Shown in pieces: positions 8,759-16,876 of a stretch of DNA of 64,000 nucleotides (its first letter is position 1; the number at the start of each line of letters is the position of its first letter). This stretch comes from Streptomyces sp. Mut1. Its GTDB lineage: Bacteria; Actinomycetota; Actinomycetes; Streptomycetales; Streptomycetaceae. Where the stretch lies: positions 2,984,001 through 3,048,000 of the forward strand of contig NZ_CP120997.1 of assembly GCF_030719295.1 (NCBI RefSeq), written 5' to 3'. Below the pieces are notes generated by a model. It worked only from the letters and a program-made list of their open reading frames with translations. It had not been told where the DNA came from and searched no databases. A program made the position numbers and the translations under genes.

Positions 8759-10291
8759 TCAACCGCCGCGGACCTGCATCTGGCGTTCCAGTTGGCGGCG
8801 CAGTTCGACGGGCAGCGGGTGGTGCGGCCCGTAGGTGCGCTCGGTGTCGTACAGCAGGGACTGGAGCTGGCCGCGTGCGCCTGCGTGGTCGCCGAGCGCG
8901 AGGAGCAGTTGCCCGATGCGGTGGCGGATCTCGTAGGAGCGTGCCGGGTCGTTGCCCGTGGCGTACTGGTTCTCGTAGTAGGGCAGGACGGCGCGGTACT
9001 CGGCGAGTGCGGCGGCGGGTTCGCCGAGCTGTTCCAGGCACTGGGCGATGTCGCACCGGTAGCCGAGGGTCTGCGGGTCGGCGGGGCCCGCCTGGGTGGC
9101 CCGGTCGTCGGCGAGGAGGCGGAGTTCGGGCAGGGCGCGGCGGTACTGGCCGTCGTCCATCAGCGTCGCCGCGTACTGCTTGCGCAGGATGCGGACGACC
9201 GGGGAGCCGGGTCCGTGCTGTTCCGCGGCGACGGGGAGGAGCCCGCCGAGCATGTCGACGGCCTGGGTGATGCGGCCCTCGCCGAGCAGCCGTTTGACCT
9301 CGTCCACGGCGGCGGCGACGTCCGGGCGGGCGGGTGCCGGGGCGGGCTGGGCGGGTGGCGGGACCGTGGGGCGGTCGGGCCAGGGGGCGTGCGGGCGCAG
9401 GAAGGGGCGGGTCGGGTCGAGCGGTCCCGCGGGCGGCCGGGAGCCGAGCGTGGGCAGCAGGGGGGCGAGGTGCTCGTAGACCTCCTGGGCGCCGGCCGGG
9501 CGGTGCTGCGGGTCCTTGGCGAGCAGCCGCAGCACGAGCGCTTCCAGGGTCTCGGGGATGTCGGGCCGGATCCGGCGTATGGGCAGCGGGGGCTCGTAGA
9601 GGTGGCGGTGCAGCACGCCGAGGGCGGTGGAACCGGCGAACGGCACGTCGCCGCTGAGCAGTTCGTACAGGAGCACGCCGAGTGCGTAGAGGTCGGTGTA
9701 CGGGCCGACCGCGCCGCCCATCGCCTGCTCGGGGGCCATGTAGGCCGGGGAGCCGATGGGTGAGCCGGTGTGGGTGAGGCGGGTGGTGTCGGTGTCGAGG
9801 ACGGAGGCGACGCCGAGGTCGAGGACGAGGACGGTGCCGTCCGGGCGGACCATCACATTGCGGGGCTTGAGGTCGCGGTGGACGATCGGCACGGCGTGCA
9901 CGGCGCTCAGGACGGCGCACAGCTGGGCCGCCACCGCGACGGACCACTGCCAGGGGTAGGGGTCGTGCTCGGCGAGGTGGTCGCCGAGGTCGGCGCCCTC
10001 GACGTACTGCATGACGAGGTACAGGTCGTCGCCGTCGCTGCCCGCGTCGTGCACGGTGACCAGGCCCGGGTGGTCGACCTGGGCGGTGACCCGGCATTCG
10101 CGGACGAAGCGGCGGCGCAGTTCGTCGGCGGCGTCGCTGCCGATGGGTCCGGTGACCCGGTCGGGGCGCAGCAGTTTGACGGCGACGCGGCGGTCCAGGC
10201 GCTGGTCGTAGGCCGTCCAGACCTGGCCCATGCCGCCCTGGCCGAGGATGGTCGCCAGTTCGTACCGCCCGCCGATGAGGCGACCGTTCAC
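8759..10291 (-). CDS. Soluble Ser/Thr protein kinase with TPR-like C-terminal region
   Basis: 510 residues from a GTG preceded by GGAGGAAG. The Hanks-type kinase domain fills residues 1-275: glycine loop GQGGMGQVW, Lys39 in VAVKLL, catalytic HRDLKPRN (138-145), DLG in place of DFG at 158-160, APE at 186-188. After a Pro-rich linker, residues 330-510 form helical repeats of TPR character (QYRRALPELRLLADD, PAAALAEYRAVLPYYEN, AGARGQLQSLLYDTERTYGPHHP). No membrane helix or PASTA domain is present, so it is cytoplasmic, unlike PknB. Its GTG overlaps the stop of the upstream membrane-protein gene by four bases; that protein may be its sensor or anchor. The TPR region may bind substrates or regulators. 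Confidence 0.92.
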   Translation of the reverse strand: MNGRLIGGRYELATILGQGGMGQVWTAYDQRLDRRVAVKLLRPDRVTGPIGSDAADELRRRFVRECRVTAQVDHPGLVTVHDAGSDGDDLYLVMQYVEGADLGDHLAEHDPYPWQWSVAVAAQLCAVLSAVHAVPIVHRDLKPRNVMVRPDGTVLVLDLGVASVLDTDTTRLTHTGSPIGSPAYMAPEQAMGGAVGPYTDLYALGVLLYELLSGDVPFAGSTALGVLHRHLYEPPLPIRRIRPDIPETLEALVLRLLAKDPQHRPAGAQEVYEHLAPLLPTLGSRPPAGPLDPTRPFLRPHAPWPDRPTVPPPAQPAPAPARPDVAAAVDEVKRLLGEGRITQAVDMLGGLLPVAAEQHGPGSPVVRILRKQYAATLMDDGQYRRALPELRLLADDRATQAGPADPQTLGYRCDIAQCLEQLGEPAAALAEYRAVLPYYENQYATGNDPARSYEIRHRIGQLLLALGDHAGARGQLQSLLYDTERTYGPHHPLPVELRRQLERQMQVRGG

Positions 10292-10968
10292 CGGCCTTCC
10301 TCCTTGCGGAGGTAGTCGCTCAGCTCGTCCAGTTCGGCACGGACCTGGTCGATGCGCTGGGGCTGGGGCTGGGGCTGGTGTTGGGGCTGGGGCTGGTGTT
10401 GGGGGGCGGGGGGCTGCTGGGGAGGAGGTGTGGGGTGGGGCTGGTCGTGGGGTTGGGGGCAGCGGGTGAGGGGAAGGGCCACGGGTTGCTGCTGGGGGTG
10501 CGGCGGGTAGGGCCGCGGGGTCCCCGTCGTCCCCGTCAGACCGTGCGCCGGGGTGGGCACGGGCACGGTGGTCACGTATCCGTAGCCGGGTGCCGGGTGC
10601 GGGAGCGCGGGGCCGCCCTTGCCCGTCAGCCGTGCGTAGTGGCGGATGTCGGCGGTCAGGTAGTGCACGGGGGCGCCGATCATCGCCAGGAGCAGCAGCG
10701 GGATGAGCACGTTGTCGATGCCCGTGGCGTCGTCCGATCCGTCCCTGCCGAGGACGGGCAGCAGGACACAGACGAACAGGAACCCGGCAGCGGTCATCCA
10801 CCAGTCGAAGGCCCTGCGGCGGACGATCGCCAGTCGCAGCAGCGGTGTCCACAGCAGCAGTCCCATGGAGAGCACCGAGAGCGCGGTGAACAGCACGCGC
10901 ATGGACACGATCCAGGCTCTGCCGGGGACTCGGCGCGGCGCCGTGGGCGGTTGACCCGGGGCGTACAT
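10288..10968 (-). CDS. Small membrane protein coupled to the kinase, Pro/Gln-rich tail
   Basis: 226 residues from an ATG after AGGAG. Four hydrophobic segments (roughly residues 25-45, 55-72, 86-97 and a shorter one) are followed by a proline/glutamine/histidine-rich cytoplasmic tail made partly of PQPQHQ repeats and a final amphipathic helix IDQVRAELDELSDYLRKEEG. The layout resembles other actinobacterial membrane proteins encoded beside Ser/Thr kinases. Four-base overlap with the kinase start indicates translational coupling, so the two products are likely to act together. I do not recognise a named family. Confidence 0.8.
   Translation of the reverse strand: MYAPGQPPTAPRRVPGRAWIVSMRVLFTALSVLSMGLLLWTPLLRLAIVRRRAFDWWMTAAGFLFVCVLLPVLGRDGSDDATGIDNVLIPLLLLAMIGAPVHYLTADIRHYARLTGKGGPALPHPAPGYGYVTTVPVPTPAHGLTGTTGTPRPYPPHPQQQPVALPLTRCPQPHDQPHPTPPPQQPPAPQHQPQPQHQPQPQPQRIDQVRAELDELSDYLRKEEGR
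10358..10408 (-). repeat. 18-bp tandem repeat encoding PQPQHQ
   Basis: Two near-identical copies of GGGGCTGGGGCTGGTGTT followed by partial units, inside the tail of the kinase-coupled membrane protein. In the coding sense it gives alternating Pro-Gln and Gln-His. Such arrays change length easily, so the tail may vary between strains. Confidence 0.75.
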
Positions 10969-11068
10969 GGCTGCTCCTGGATGCCTGGTGGTGGAACGTC
11001 CGCGCGCACAGGGGCGTGCGTGCGGAACCGAGCGTAAGGGGCGACACCGACAGGGGGCCCGGGGTTGT

Positions 11069-11089
11069 GCGGAACCGTTGTGGTTCCGC
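11069..11089 (-). terminator. Hairpin GCGGAACC-GTTGT-GGTTCCGC after the methylase gene
   Basis: Perfect 8-bp inverted repeat with a five-base loop, 47 bases beyond the methylase stop and about 100 bases upstream of the kinase-operon start, all on the minus strand. It could be a terminator for the methylase or an operator for the kinase operon; position favours the former. Confidence 0.45.
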
Positions 11090-11135
11090 TCACTTCCGTG
11101 TGACCGTACCGCCTGCCGAGGCGGTAGCCGGGGGC

Positions 11136-13247
11136 TCACTCCGGGGTGACCGTACCGTCCGTCAGGCCGTCGTACAGGCCCTGGACGAGCTGTCCGCCGA
11201 GCCGTCCCGCGAGCCGCAGCGCGTCCTCGAACGCGGCCAGGGCGCGGAAGCGTTCGCCGTAGCGCTGCTGTTCGGCCAGGGGCAGGCGCGGCAGTTGGAG
11301 GCGGCGGGCGTCGAGCCGGGTCGCTGTGGAGGCGTGGCTGCTGGCCTGGCGGTTGTTGGTGGTGCCGCGCAGGAAGCCGGCGAGGAACCACGGGTCGAGG
11401 ACGGCGGGGTCGGGGCGCAGCAGCTGGAGGTTGCGGCCGAGCGCGGCGCCGGCGGTGGCCTCGTCCACGACGCGGACGACGGTGACGCCGCCGAGTACGG
11501 GGACGACGACGTCTCCCGGCGCGACGAGGACGGGTTCCTCGGGCGTTCCTTCGGCGGGCAGGCTCCCGGAGGGGGCGGTGGCGGCGAGCACGTCGTGCTC
11601 GGTGAGGACGGGTCCTTCGCCGGTGCCGGTGCCGCCGTGGCGGAGCTGGAGGGCGCCGGCGCGGGCGAGTTCGCCGATGGTGGTGAGCGGGCGGTGCGCG
11701 GGGGTGGCGAGGGCCGGGGGCGGCGGGGTGAGCCCGGAGGCGAGTTGGAGGGTCCGGGTCAGCCGCTCCCGTACGCCGGCCAGCTCGGCGGGCCCGCCGG
11801 TGGCGGCGGGGGACGGCAGGTGGCGGGCGGGGGCGAGGTCGACGTCGTCGTCGAGGAGTTCGATGACGGGGACGATCCGGGAGGCGCCGGGCGCTTCGCG
11901 GTGGCCGTCGGCGGCCTGTTCTCGTTGTCCGTCGGCGTCCGGTTCCTCTCGCTGTCCGTCGTACGTCTGCCAGGCGTCGAGTACGGCGCGGCGCAGGGCC
12001 GGCCAGTCGGGCCGGTCGCGGCCGCCGCGGTCGGCGCTCTGTTCGGCGGGCTCGGCTGTGTCGACCAGCAGCAGTTCGGGCGTGGGGTGCGGGTCGGCGC
12101 CCGGCTTGCGCAGGACCCACAGGTGCAGCGGGATGCCGTACGGGGGTGCGGCGCCGGCCGGCAGGGCGATGACGGCGCGCAGTGCGCCCCGGCGCAGCAG
12201 GTCGGCGCGGATGCGGCGGCCGGAGCGGCGCGAGGCGGCGGCGGGCGGCATCAGCAGGACGGCGGTGCCGCCGTCCCGCAGCCGGGCCAGCGCGTGCTGC
12301 ACCCAGGCGAGTTCGGACTCGGTGCGGGCGGGGAAGCCGTACTCCCAGCGGGGGTCGTAGGCGAGTTCGTCGTGGCCCCAGTTGCGCTCGTTGAACGGGG
12401 GGTGGCAGAGCACCGCGTCTGCGGCGAGGCGGGGGAAGGCGTCGGTGCGCAGGGTGTCCCCGGTCCGCACGTCGAGCGTGCACTCGGCGGGGGCGGTGCG
12501 CAGGGCGAGGCGGAGCGCGGTGAGGGCGGCGAGGTCGGGGTCGCTCTCCTGGCCGTGGAGGGCGGTGGCGCAGGGGGCGGCGACGAGCAGCGCGCCGGTG
12601 CCCGTCGCCGGGTCGAGGACGGTGCGCACGTCCGGGTGGTCCGCGCCGGCCAGGGCCGCCATCAGTTCGGCGAGTCCGGGCGGGGTGAGCGTGTACTGGC
12701 GCGGGTTGGCGTCGAGCTGCCGGCCGAGCAGGAACTCGTACGTCTCCCGGGCGCCGGTCTCGGCGGCCAGCTCGGCGGCGCCGCGCAGGAGGGGTACGGA
12801 CGGCAGGAGTTCGTCCCGGTCCGGGGTGCGCACCGCGCGCCCGTTCCCGGCGGGTCCGAAGCGGCCGGTGAGCGCGTCGTCGAGTGCGAGGGAGAGCACG
12901 CCGGCCATGCGCGTGTCGGACACGCCGGTGATCTCGCGCCAGGCCCTCGGGCTCCGGTCCGCGACGAGCAGGGCGCAGCCGACGTGGACCAGGGCGGTGA
13001 CGGCGCCCGCGGGGTGGCCGGCCAGCTGCTGCCAGACGCGTTCCCGGAGCGGGACCTCGACGAGCTTGCCCTGGTCGCGCAGCCATCGTTCGACCTCGGA
13101 CAGGGCGAAGGACGGGCTGGTCTCGGTGCCGCCGACGGGCTGGGGGAAGTCGGCGTGCCTCCGGCGCCAGTTGCTGACGGCGGCACGCCCCACGCCCGCC
13201 AGGCGGGCGATCCCGGCGGCGGTCACCTCTGTCGCGTTCTCCGGCAC
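11136..13247 (-). CDS. Type I-like N6-adenine DNA methylase with HTH and specificity-like region
   Basis: 703 residues from a GTG with GGGAG upstream; a longer in-frame extension is unsupported. Residues 8-65 form an HTH (TAAGIARLAGVGRAAVSNWRRR). The middle part (about 180-420) is an HsdM-type methylase: SAM-binding VLDPATGTGALLV and a catalytic region reading LCHPPFNERNWG, where the canonical first residue of [N/D/S]PP[F/Y/W] is His. The C-terminal 200 residues resemble a type I specificity (HsdS) half, ending LPLAEQQRYGERFRALAAFEDALR. No restriction subunit is nearby. Stand-alone proteins of this type are found in many streptomycetes. With HPPF the protein may be inactive as a methylase and act as a DNA-binding protein; this is inference. 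Confidence 0.85.
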   Translation of the reverse strand: MPENATEVTAAGIARLAGVGRAAVSNWRRRHADFPQPVGGTETSPSFALSEVERWLRDQGKLVEVPLRERVWQQLAGHPAGAVTALVHVGCALLVADRSPRAWREITGVSDTRMAGVLSLALDDALTGRFGPAGNGRAVRTPDRDELLPSVPLLRGAAELAAETGARETYEFLLGRQLDANPRQYTLTPPGLAELMAALAGADHPDVRTVLDPATGTGALLVAAPCATALHGQESDPDLAALTALRLALRTAPAECTLDVRTGDTLRTDAFPRLAADAVLCHPPFNERNWGHDELAYDPRWEYGFPARTESELAWVQHALARLRDGGTAVLLMPPAAASRRSGRRIRADLLRRGALRAVIALPAGAAPPYGIPLHLWVLRKPGADPHPTPELLLVDTAEPAEQSADRGGRDRPDWPALRRAVLDAWQTYDGQREEPDADGQREQAADGHREAPGASRIVPVIELLDDDVDLAPARHLPSPAATGGPAELAGVRERLTRTLQLASGLTPPPPALATPAHRPLTTIGELARAGALQLRHGGTGTGEGPVLTEHDVLAATAPSGSLPAEGTPEEPVLVAPGDVVVPVLGGVTVVRVVDEATAGAALGRNLQLLRPDPAVLDPWFLAGFLRGTTNNRQASSHASTATRLDARRLQLPRLPLAEQQRYGERFRALAAFEDALRLAGRLGGQLVQGLYDGLTDGTVTPE

Positions 13248-13379
13248 TTGCTGCTCCCTGGTGCTCGTACCGCTTCGGCCCGTGCGTGCGCCCTGCCGTG
13301 GGCGCATCGGCTGCTGTGCGGGCGAGCATACCGATCCGTTCACAGCGCACGATTCACAGCGTGCACCACCCCGTTCGTC

Positions 13380-13403
13380 GTGAACCGTGTTGACTCGGTT
13401 CAC
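13380..13403. promoter_or_regulatory. Inverted repeat GTGAACCG-N8-CGGTTCAC between divergent genes
   Basis: A perfect 8-bp inverted repeat between the methylase gene and the DUF4190-type gene. Two direct repeats TTCACAGCG (13339-13347 and 13353-13361) sit beside it and share the TTCAC core. The cluster looks like an operator array for a regulator of one or both divergent promoters, perhaps the HTH protein encoded next to it. Confidence 0.5.
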
Positions 13404-13490
13404 ACATGATGATGTCATTGACCTGTCGCTGCACGAGGCGACATGTGGATCCGCTCACAACTCATCCCGCACTTGCCGAAGGGCACAGCC

Positions 13491-14339
13491 ATGTCCCAGT
13501 ACACGCAGCCGCCGCAGCCCCCGTACTCCCAGCCGCAGCAGCCGTACACACCCGACCGGACCCCCGGCGTCCGCCCCGCGCGCAACGGGCTGGGGGTGGC
13601 GGCCCTGATCCTCGGGCTCATCGGCGCCGTCTCCGGCCTGATCCCGTTCCTGTTCTGGCTGGCGGGCATCCTCGGCACGATCGCTCTGGTCCTGGGCCTG
13701 GTCGGCCGGGGCCGCGCCAAGAGGGGCGAGGCGACGAACAAGAACATGGCGACGTTCGGGACGGTCCTCGCGCTGATCGCGCTGATCCTCTCGGTGGTCG
13801 GCGCGGTGATCACGTTCAAGGCGGTCGGCGACGCGGTGGACGACCTGAACAAGGCGGTGTCGGACACGACGGCGTCCGCGAAGCCGAAGGCGGGCGGTGA
13901 CACGGGCAAGGGGAAGCCGAAGGGCGGCGAGGAGAAGAAGCCCGCCGAAGAGGCACTGGAGGAGGGCGACTCGGCGGTGTACGACGACGACCTCACGGTC
14001 ACGGTCGGCGACGCGACCAAGTACTCCCCCGGTGAGTTCGCGATCGGTCACACCAAGGGCAACAAGGCCTACCGGGTCGCCGTCGTCATCGAGAACGCGG
14101 GCAAGGAGAAGTTCGACTCCACGCTCGTCAGCGTCGAGGCGCGCGCCGGGGAGGACGGGGTCGACGCCGAGCAGATCTTCGACGACAAGGTCGGCCAGGG
14201 CTTCAGCGGCACGGTCCTGCCGGGCAAGAAGGTCACGGTCCTCTTCGCCTTCGACTCGCCGGCCGACGCCAAAAGCCTGACCGTCGAGGTCAACCCCGGC
14301 TTCACGTACGACGCGACGCAGTGGGACCTGAAGCTCTGA
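13491..14339 (+). CDS. DUF4190/DUF4352-type membrane-anchored protein
   Basis: 282 residues from an ATG after GAAGGG. An N-terminal Pro/Gln/Tyr-rich cytoplasmic segment is followed by two membrane helices (about 38-66 and 84-108) of DUF4190 type, a Lys/Gly/Glu-rich linker, then an immunoglobulin-like extracellular domain (DLTVTVGDATKYSPGEF ... YRVAVVIENAGKEKFDSTL ... GTVLPGKKVTVLFAFD), the DUF4352 pattern. Proteins of this kind are common in streptomycetes, and their function is not known. Transcribed divergently from the methylase and ends at a strong terminator. Confidence 0.82.
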   Translation: MSQYTQPPQPPYSQPQQPYTPDRTPGVRPARNGLGVAALILGLIGAVSGLIPFLFWLAGILGTIALVLGLVGRGRAKRGEATNKNMATFGTVLALIALILSVVGAVITFKAVGDAVDDLNKAVSDTTASAKPKAGGDTGKGKPKGGEEKKPAEEALEEGDSAVYDDDLTVTVGDATKYSPGEFAIGHTKGNKAYRVAVVIENAGKEKFDSTLVSVEARAGEDGVDAEQIFDDKVGQGFSGTVLPGKKVTVLFAFDSPADAKSLTVEVNPGFTYDATQWDLKL

Positions 14340-14360
14340 CCCGCGGGGCGCGCGCGGCCC

Positions 14361-14396
14361 GCGCGGAACCCGCCCTCCCCGGGGCGGGTTCCGCGC
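14361..14396. terminator. Bidirectional terminator between convergent genes
   Basis: Perfect 15-bp inverted repeat (GCGCGGAACCCGCCC and its complement) with a six-base loop, lying 22 bases after the DUF4352-type gene and 16 bases before the stop of the convergent TetR gene, so it can serve both. Confidence 0.85.
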
Positions 14397-14411
14397 CTTC
14401 CGCCCGTTCGC

Positions 14412-15032
14412 TCACCCCTCGCGGTCCCCCGGCCAGGCGGCCAGCGCCAGCTCGGCGATCTCGGCCAGTTCATCCGGTCCGGCCCCGTCGCAGGACCGCT
14501 GCGACATGCCCTGGATGATCGTCGCGAAGTACCCGGCGAGGGCCCGGGGGTTCACCCGCTCCGGCAGCTCGCCCGTGCGCTGCGCGGCCCGCAGCCGCGA
14601 CTCCCAGGCCACGAGGTTGGCGTTGCGCAGGCCCTTCAGACGCGCGCCCACCTCGGCGTCCTGAGGGGCGACGTTCGCGGCGGCGGTGATCGTCATGCAG
14701 CCCGCCGGGTGCGAGGGGTCGGCGTAGATCCGCGCCGCCTCCCGCAGGATGCGCGCGAACGCGCGGTAGGCCGTGGGCTCCTCCTCCAGGGCCGCCCCCA
14801 TGAAGGTCCCGGCCGGCGTCCTCCCGTACGCGGCGACCGACTCCTCGAAGAGCGAGCGCTTGTCGCCGAACGCGGCGTAGAGGCTCGCGGGCCTGATGCC
14901 CATCGCCTCCGTCAGCTCACCGATCGAGGTCGCGCCGTAGCCGCGCTCCCAGAACAGCCGGACCGCCGCCGCGAGAGCGGCGTCCCGGTCGAAGGAACGC
15001 GGACGGCCGCGCGTCGCACCTGCTTCTCCCAT
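14412..15032 (-). CDS. TetR-family repressor
   Basis: About 206 residues. The N-terminal HTH is clear (RDAALAAAVRLFWERGY, TSIGELTEAMGIRPASLYAAF), followed by the ligand domain with AFARILREAARIYADP and CMTITAAANVAPQD of the TetR_C_16-like, AcrR-type group. I place the start at the ATG following GGGGG; another ATG three codons earlier is possible. It is divergent from a short-chain dehydrogenase gene, and two similar short palindromes lie in the gap, so it most probably represses that gene and itself. Confidence 0.88.
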   Translation of the reverse strand: MGEAGATRGRPRSFDRDAALAAAVRLFWERGYGATSIGELTEAMGIRPASLYAAFGDKRSLFEESVAAYGRTPAGTFMGAALEEEPTAYRAFARILREAARIYADPSHPAGCMTITAAANVAPQDAEVGARLKGLRNANLVAWESRLRAAQRTGELPERVNPRALAGYFATIIQGMSQRSCDGAGPDELAEIAELALAAWPGDREG

Positions 15033-15045
15033 GCCCCCCATTCTA

Positions 15046-15094
15046 GAGCGCCCGCTCAACAACTCGTGCTAGGTTATTTCTGGAACGATCACTC
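15046..15094. promoter_or_regulatory. Two GARCG-NN-CRCTC sites between tetR and SDR genes
   Basis: GAGCGCCCGCTC (15046-15057) and GAACGATCACTC (15083-15094) fit one imperfect palindromic pattern, and both are followed by AACAA. Their centres are 37 bases apart. They fill the divergent intergenic region and are the best candidates for operators of the adjacent TetR repressor. Confidence 0.45.
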
Positions 15095-15119
15095 AACAAA
15101 TTGGTGAGGGGTAACAGCC

Positions 15120-15893
15120 ATGCGTACGAACGGGCTTGAGGGCAAGGTCGCACTGGTCACCGGCGGCAGCCGCGGCATCGGCCGGGGCATCGCGGAACGG
15201 CTGGGCCGGGACGGCGCCGTCGTCGCCGTCGCCTACGCCCGGGACGCGAGGGCGGCCGACGAGGTCGTCGACGTCATCCGCAAGAACGGCGGCGCCGCGT
15301 TCCCGGTCCGCGCCGAGCTGGGCGCGCACGGCGACGCGGCCGCGCTGTGGGAGGCGTTCGACGAGCAGGTCACCGCGCACGCGCCCGGCGGCGGCGTGGA
15401 CATCATCATGAACAATGCCGCGTCGGGCCTCTACTCCGAGCTGTCCTCACTCACCGAGGAGGCGTTCGACGCGGTCTTCGCCGTCAACGTCCGGGCGCCG
15501 TTCTTCATCGTCCGCCACGGGCTGGACCGGCTGCGCGACGGCGGCCGGATCATCAACATATCCAGCGGCGCCGCCCGCATCGCCATGCCGGAGATCATCG
15601 CCTACAGCGCGACGAAGAGCGCCCTGGACAACTTCACACTGACCCTCGCCAAGGAGCTGGGCCCGCGCCGCATCACGGTCAACTCGGTGGCCCCCGGCAT
15701 CATCGACACCGACATCAACGCGGACTGGCTGCGCGGCAACGCCGAGGCCGAGGCCCAGGCGGCGTCCCTGGCCGCACTGGGCCGGGTCGGCCGGCCCGAG
15801 GACGTCGCGGACATCGTGGCGTTCCTCGCCTCGGACGACTCCCGCTGGATGACCGGCCGGGTGCTCGACGCGACGGGGGGCTCGGGGCTCTGA
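15120..15893 (+). CDS. Short-chain dehydrogenase/reductase
   Basis: 257-residue classical SDR. The cofactor loop TGGSRGIGRGIA is at 15-26, NNAAS near residue 98, the catalytic Ser in NISSGAAR, and the Tyr/Lys pair in YSATKSA, then the PGIIDTD segment and the C-terminal WMTGRVLDATGG typical of FabG-like enzymes. It is an NAD(P)-dependent alcohol/ketone oxidoreductase, substrate unknown. The residue after the second strand (AYARDARA) does not decide the cofactor. Divergent from the TetR gene, which probably controls it in response to a toxic carbonyl or similar ligand. Confidence 0.92.
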   Translation: MRTNGLEGKVALVTGGSRGIGRGIAERLGRDGAVVAVAYARDARAADEVVDVIRKNGGAAFPVRAELGAHGDAAALWEAFDEQVTAHAPGGGVDIIMNNAASGLYSELSSLTEEAFDAVFAVNVRAPFFIVRHGLDRLRDGGRIINISSGAARIAMPEIIAYSATKSALDNFTLTLAKELGPRRITVNSVAPGIIDTDINADWLRGNAEAEAQAASLAALGRVGRPEDVADIVAFLASDDSRWMTGRVLDATGGSGL

Positions 15894-15984
15894 CCACGAG
15901 GGCCCGGCACCGGCGTCCGGCCCGGCCGTGCCCGGACCTCCCGGGGCCGGCCTCGGCAGGTCCGGCCCGTCCGGACCTCCCGCG

Positions 15985-16767
15985 TCACCCCCCGCACTGC
16001 CGCAGCATCATCTCCTTGTCCGCGCTCGTCACCGGCAGTTCGTACTTCAGCGAGACCTGGGCGAAGCGCAGCGCGTACGCGCACCGCACCGGCTTGTACG
16101 GCGGGAGCCAGGTCGCGGGGCCCGAGTCGCGTTTGGCGTTGTTGGCCGGGCCGTCCACCGGGATGAGGTTGAGGGGGTCGTTGGCGATCTGCTGCCGCTT
16201 GGCCTCGTTCCAGTGGGCGGCGCCCATCTGCCAGTCGTACGACAGCGGCATGACGTGGTCGATCTGCACCTTGGTGGCTTCCTGCTTACGCCACTCGATG
16301 GTCTTGCCGGTGTACGGGTCCTTGAGGGTCATGGAGACGACCACGCAGTCCGAGCCGGAGCGGAGTTCGATGTCCTTGCCGTCGCGGGCGAGCAGGTCGT
16401 TGCGGGTGTCGCAGCCGTTGCGGGACAGGGGGATGCCGTCCACCGAGTCCTTCCACGCGTACCCGAACTTGTCGCGCTTGTAACCCGTCTTGGGGCCCCG
16501 GCCCTTGGTCGCGACCTTCTCGATGACCTTGCGGGCCGCCGCCCGGTCCGCGTCCGAGGTGAGGGGCGCGAGGCCCGGCTTCGTACCGTCGGCGTTCGCC
16601 AGCGGGCTGGCACCGAAACCGGTGACGGACTGACCGCCGCCGTCGGCGGCGCCGCCGGAGCGGTCGGCGCCCGAAGTGACCTGCTCGGGGTCACAACCGC
16701 TCAGGGCCAGCGTGGCCGTCACGGCCAGGGCGGGCACCATCATCCGAGACACGCGGAGGGATATCAC
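15985..16767 (-). CDS. Secreted HNH-family nuclease (DUF1524-like) lipoprotein
   Basis: 260 residues from a GTG. The N-terminus has a signal with lipobox LSGC (Cys25), then a short Gly/Ser spacer. The catalytic part includes QIDHVMPLSYDWQMGA followed by NDPLNLIPVDGPANNAKR, the DHV...N...N..K layout of the GmrSD C-terminal/DUF1524 HNH fold. Such proteins are very common in Streptomyces and probably act as extracellular, surface-attached nucleases for phosphate or nitrogen scavenging. Paired cysteines (CDTRND, SDCVVV, VRCAY, LRQCGG) suggest disulfides in the exported form. The start is uncertain because the upstream ribosome site is weak. Confidence 0.85.
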   Translation of the reverse strand: MISLRVSRMMVPALAVTATLALSGCDPEQVTSGADRSGGAADGGGQSVTGFGASPLANADGTKPGLAPLTSDADRAAARKVIEKVATKGRGPKTGYKRDKFGYAWKDSVDGIPLSRNGCDTRNDLLARDGKDIELRSGSDCVVVSMTLKDPYTGKTIEWRKQEATKVQIDHVMPLSYDWQMGAAHWNEAKRQQIANDPLNLIPVDGPANNAKRDSGPATWLPPYKPVRCAYALRFAQVSLKYELPVTSADKEMMLRQCGG

Positions 16768-16876
16768 TCGTAAGCCGTCCTGACGGGGAGAAAGCCGAAC
16801 CGACCCGGGAATCCTACGGATGTCTTCCCCGTCAGGGGCGGTTCCAGGCCTCCGGCCGCCTCCGGTGCGGCCCGGA

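Noticed and set aside
10288..13350. Apparent 1020-residue minus-strand protein spanning the methylase gene and the small membrane protein
   Set aside because: Only the last 226 residues are protein-like with a good ribosome site; the earlier part is an arginine-rich wrong-frame reading of the methylase.
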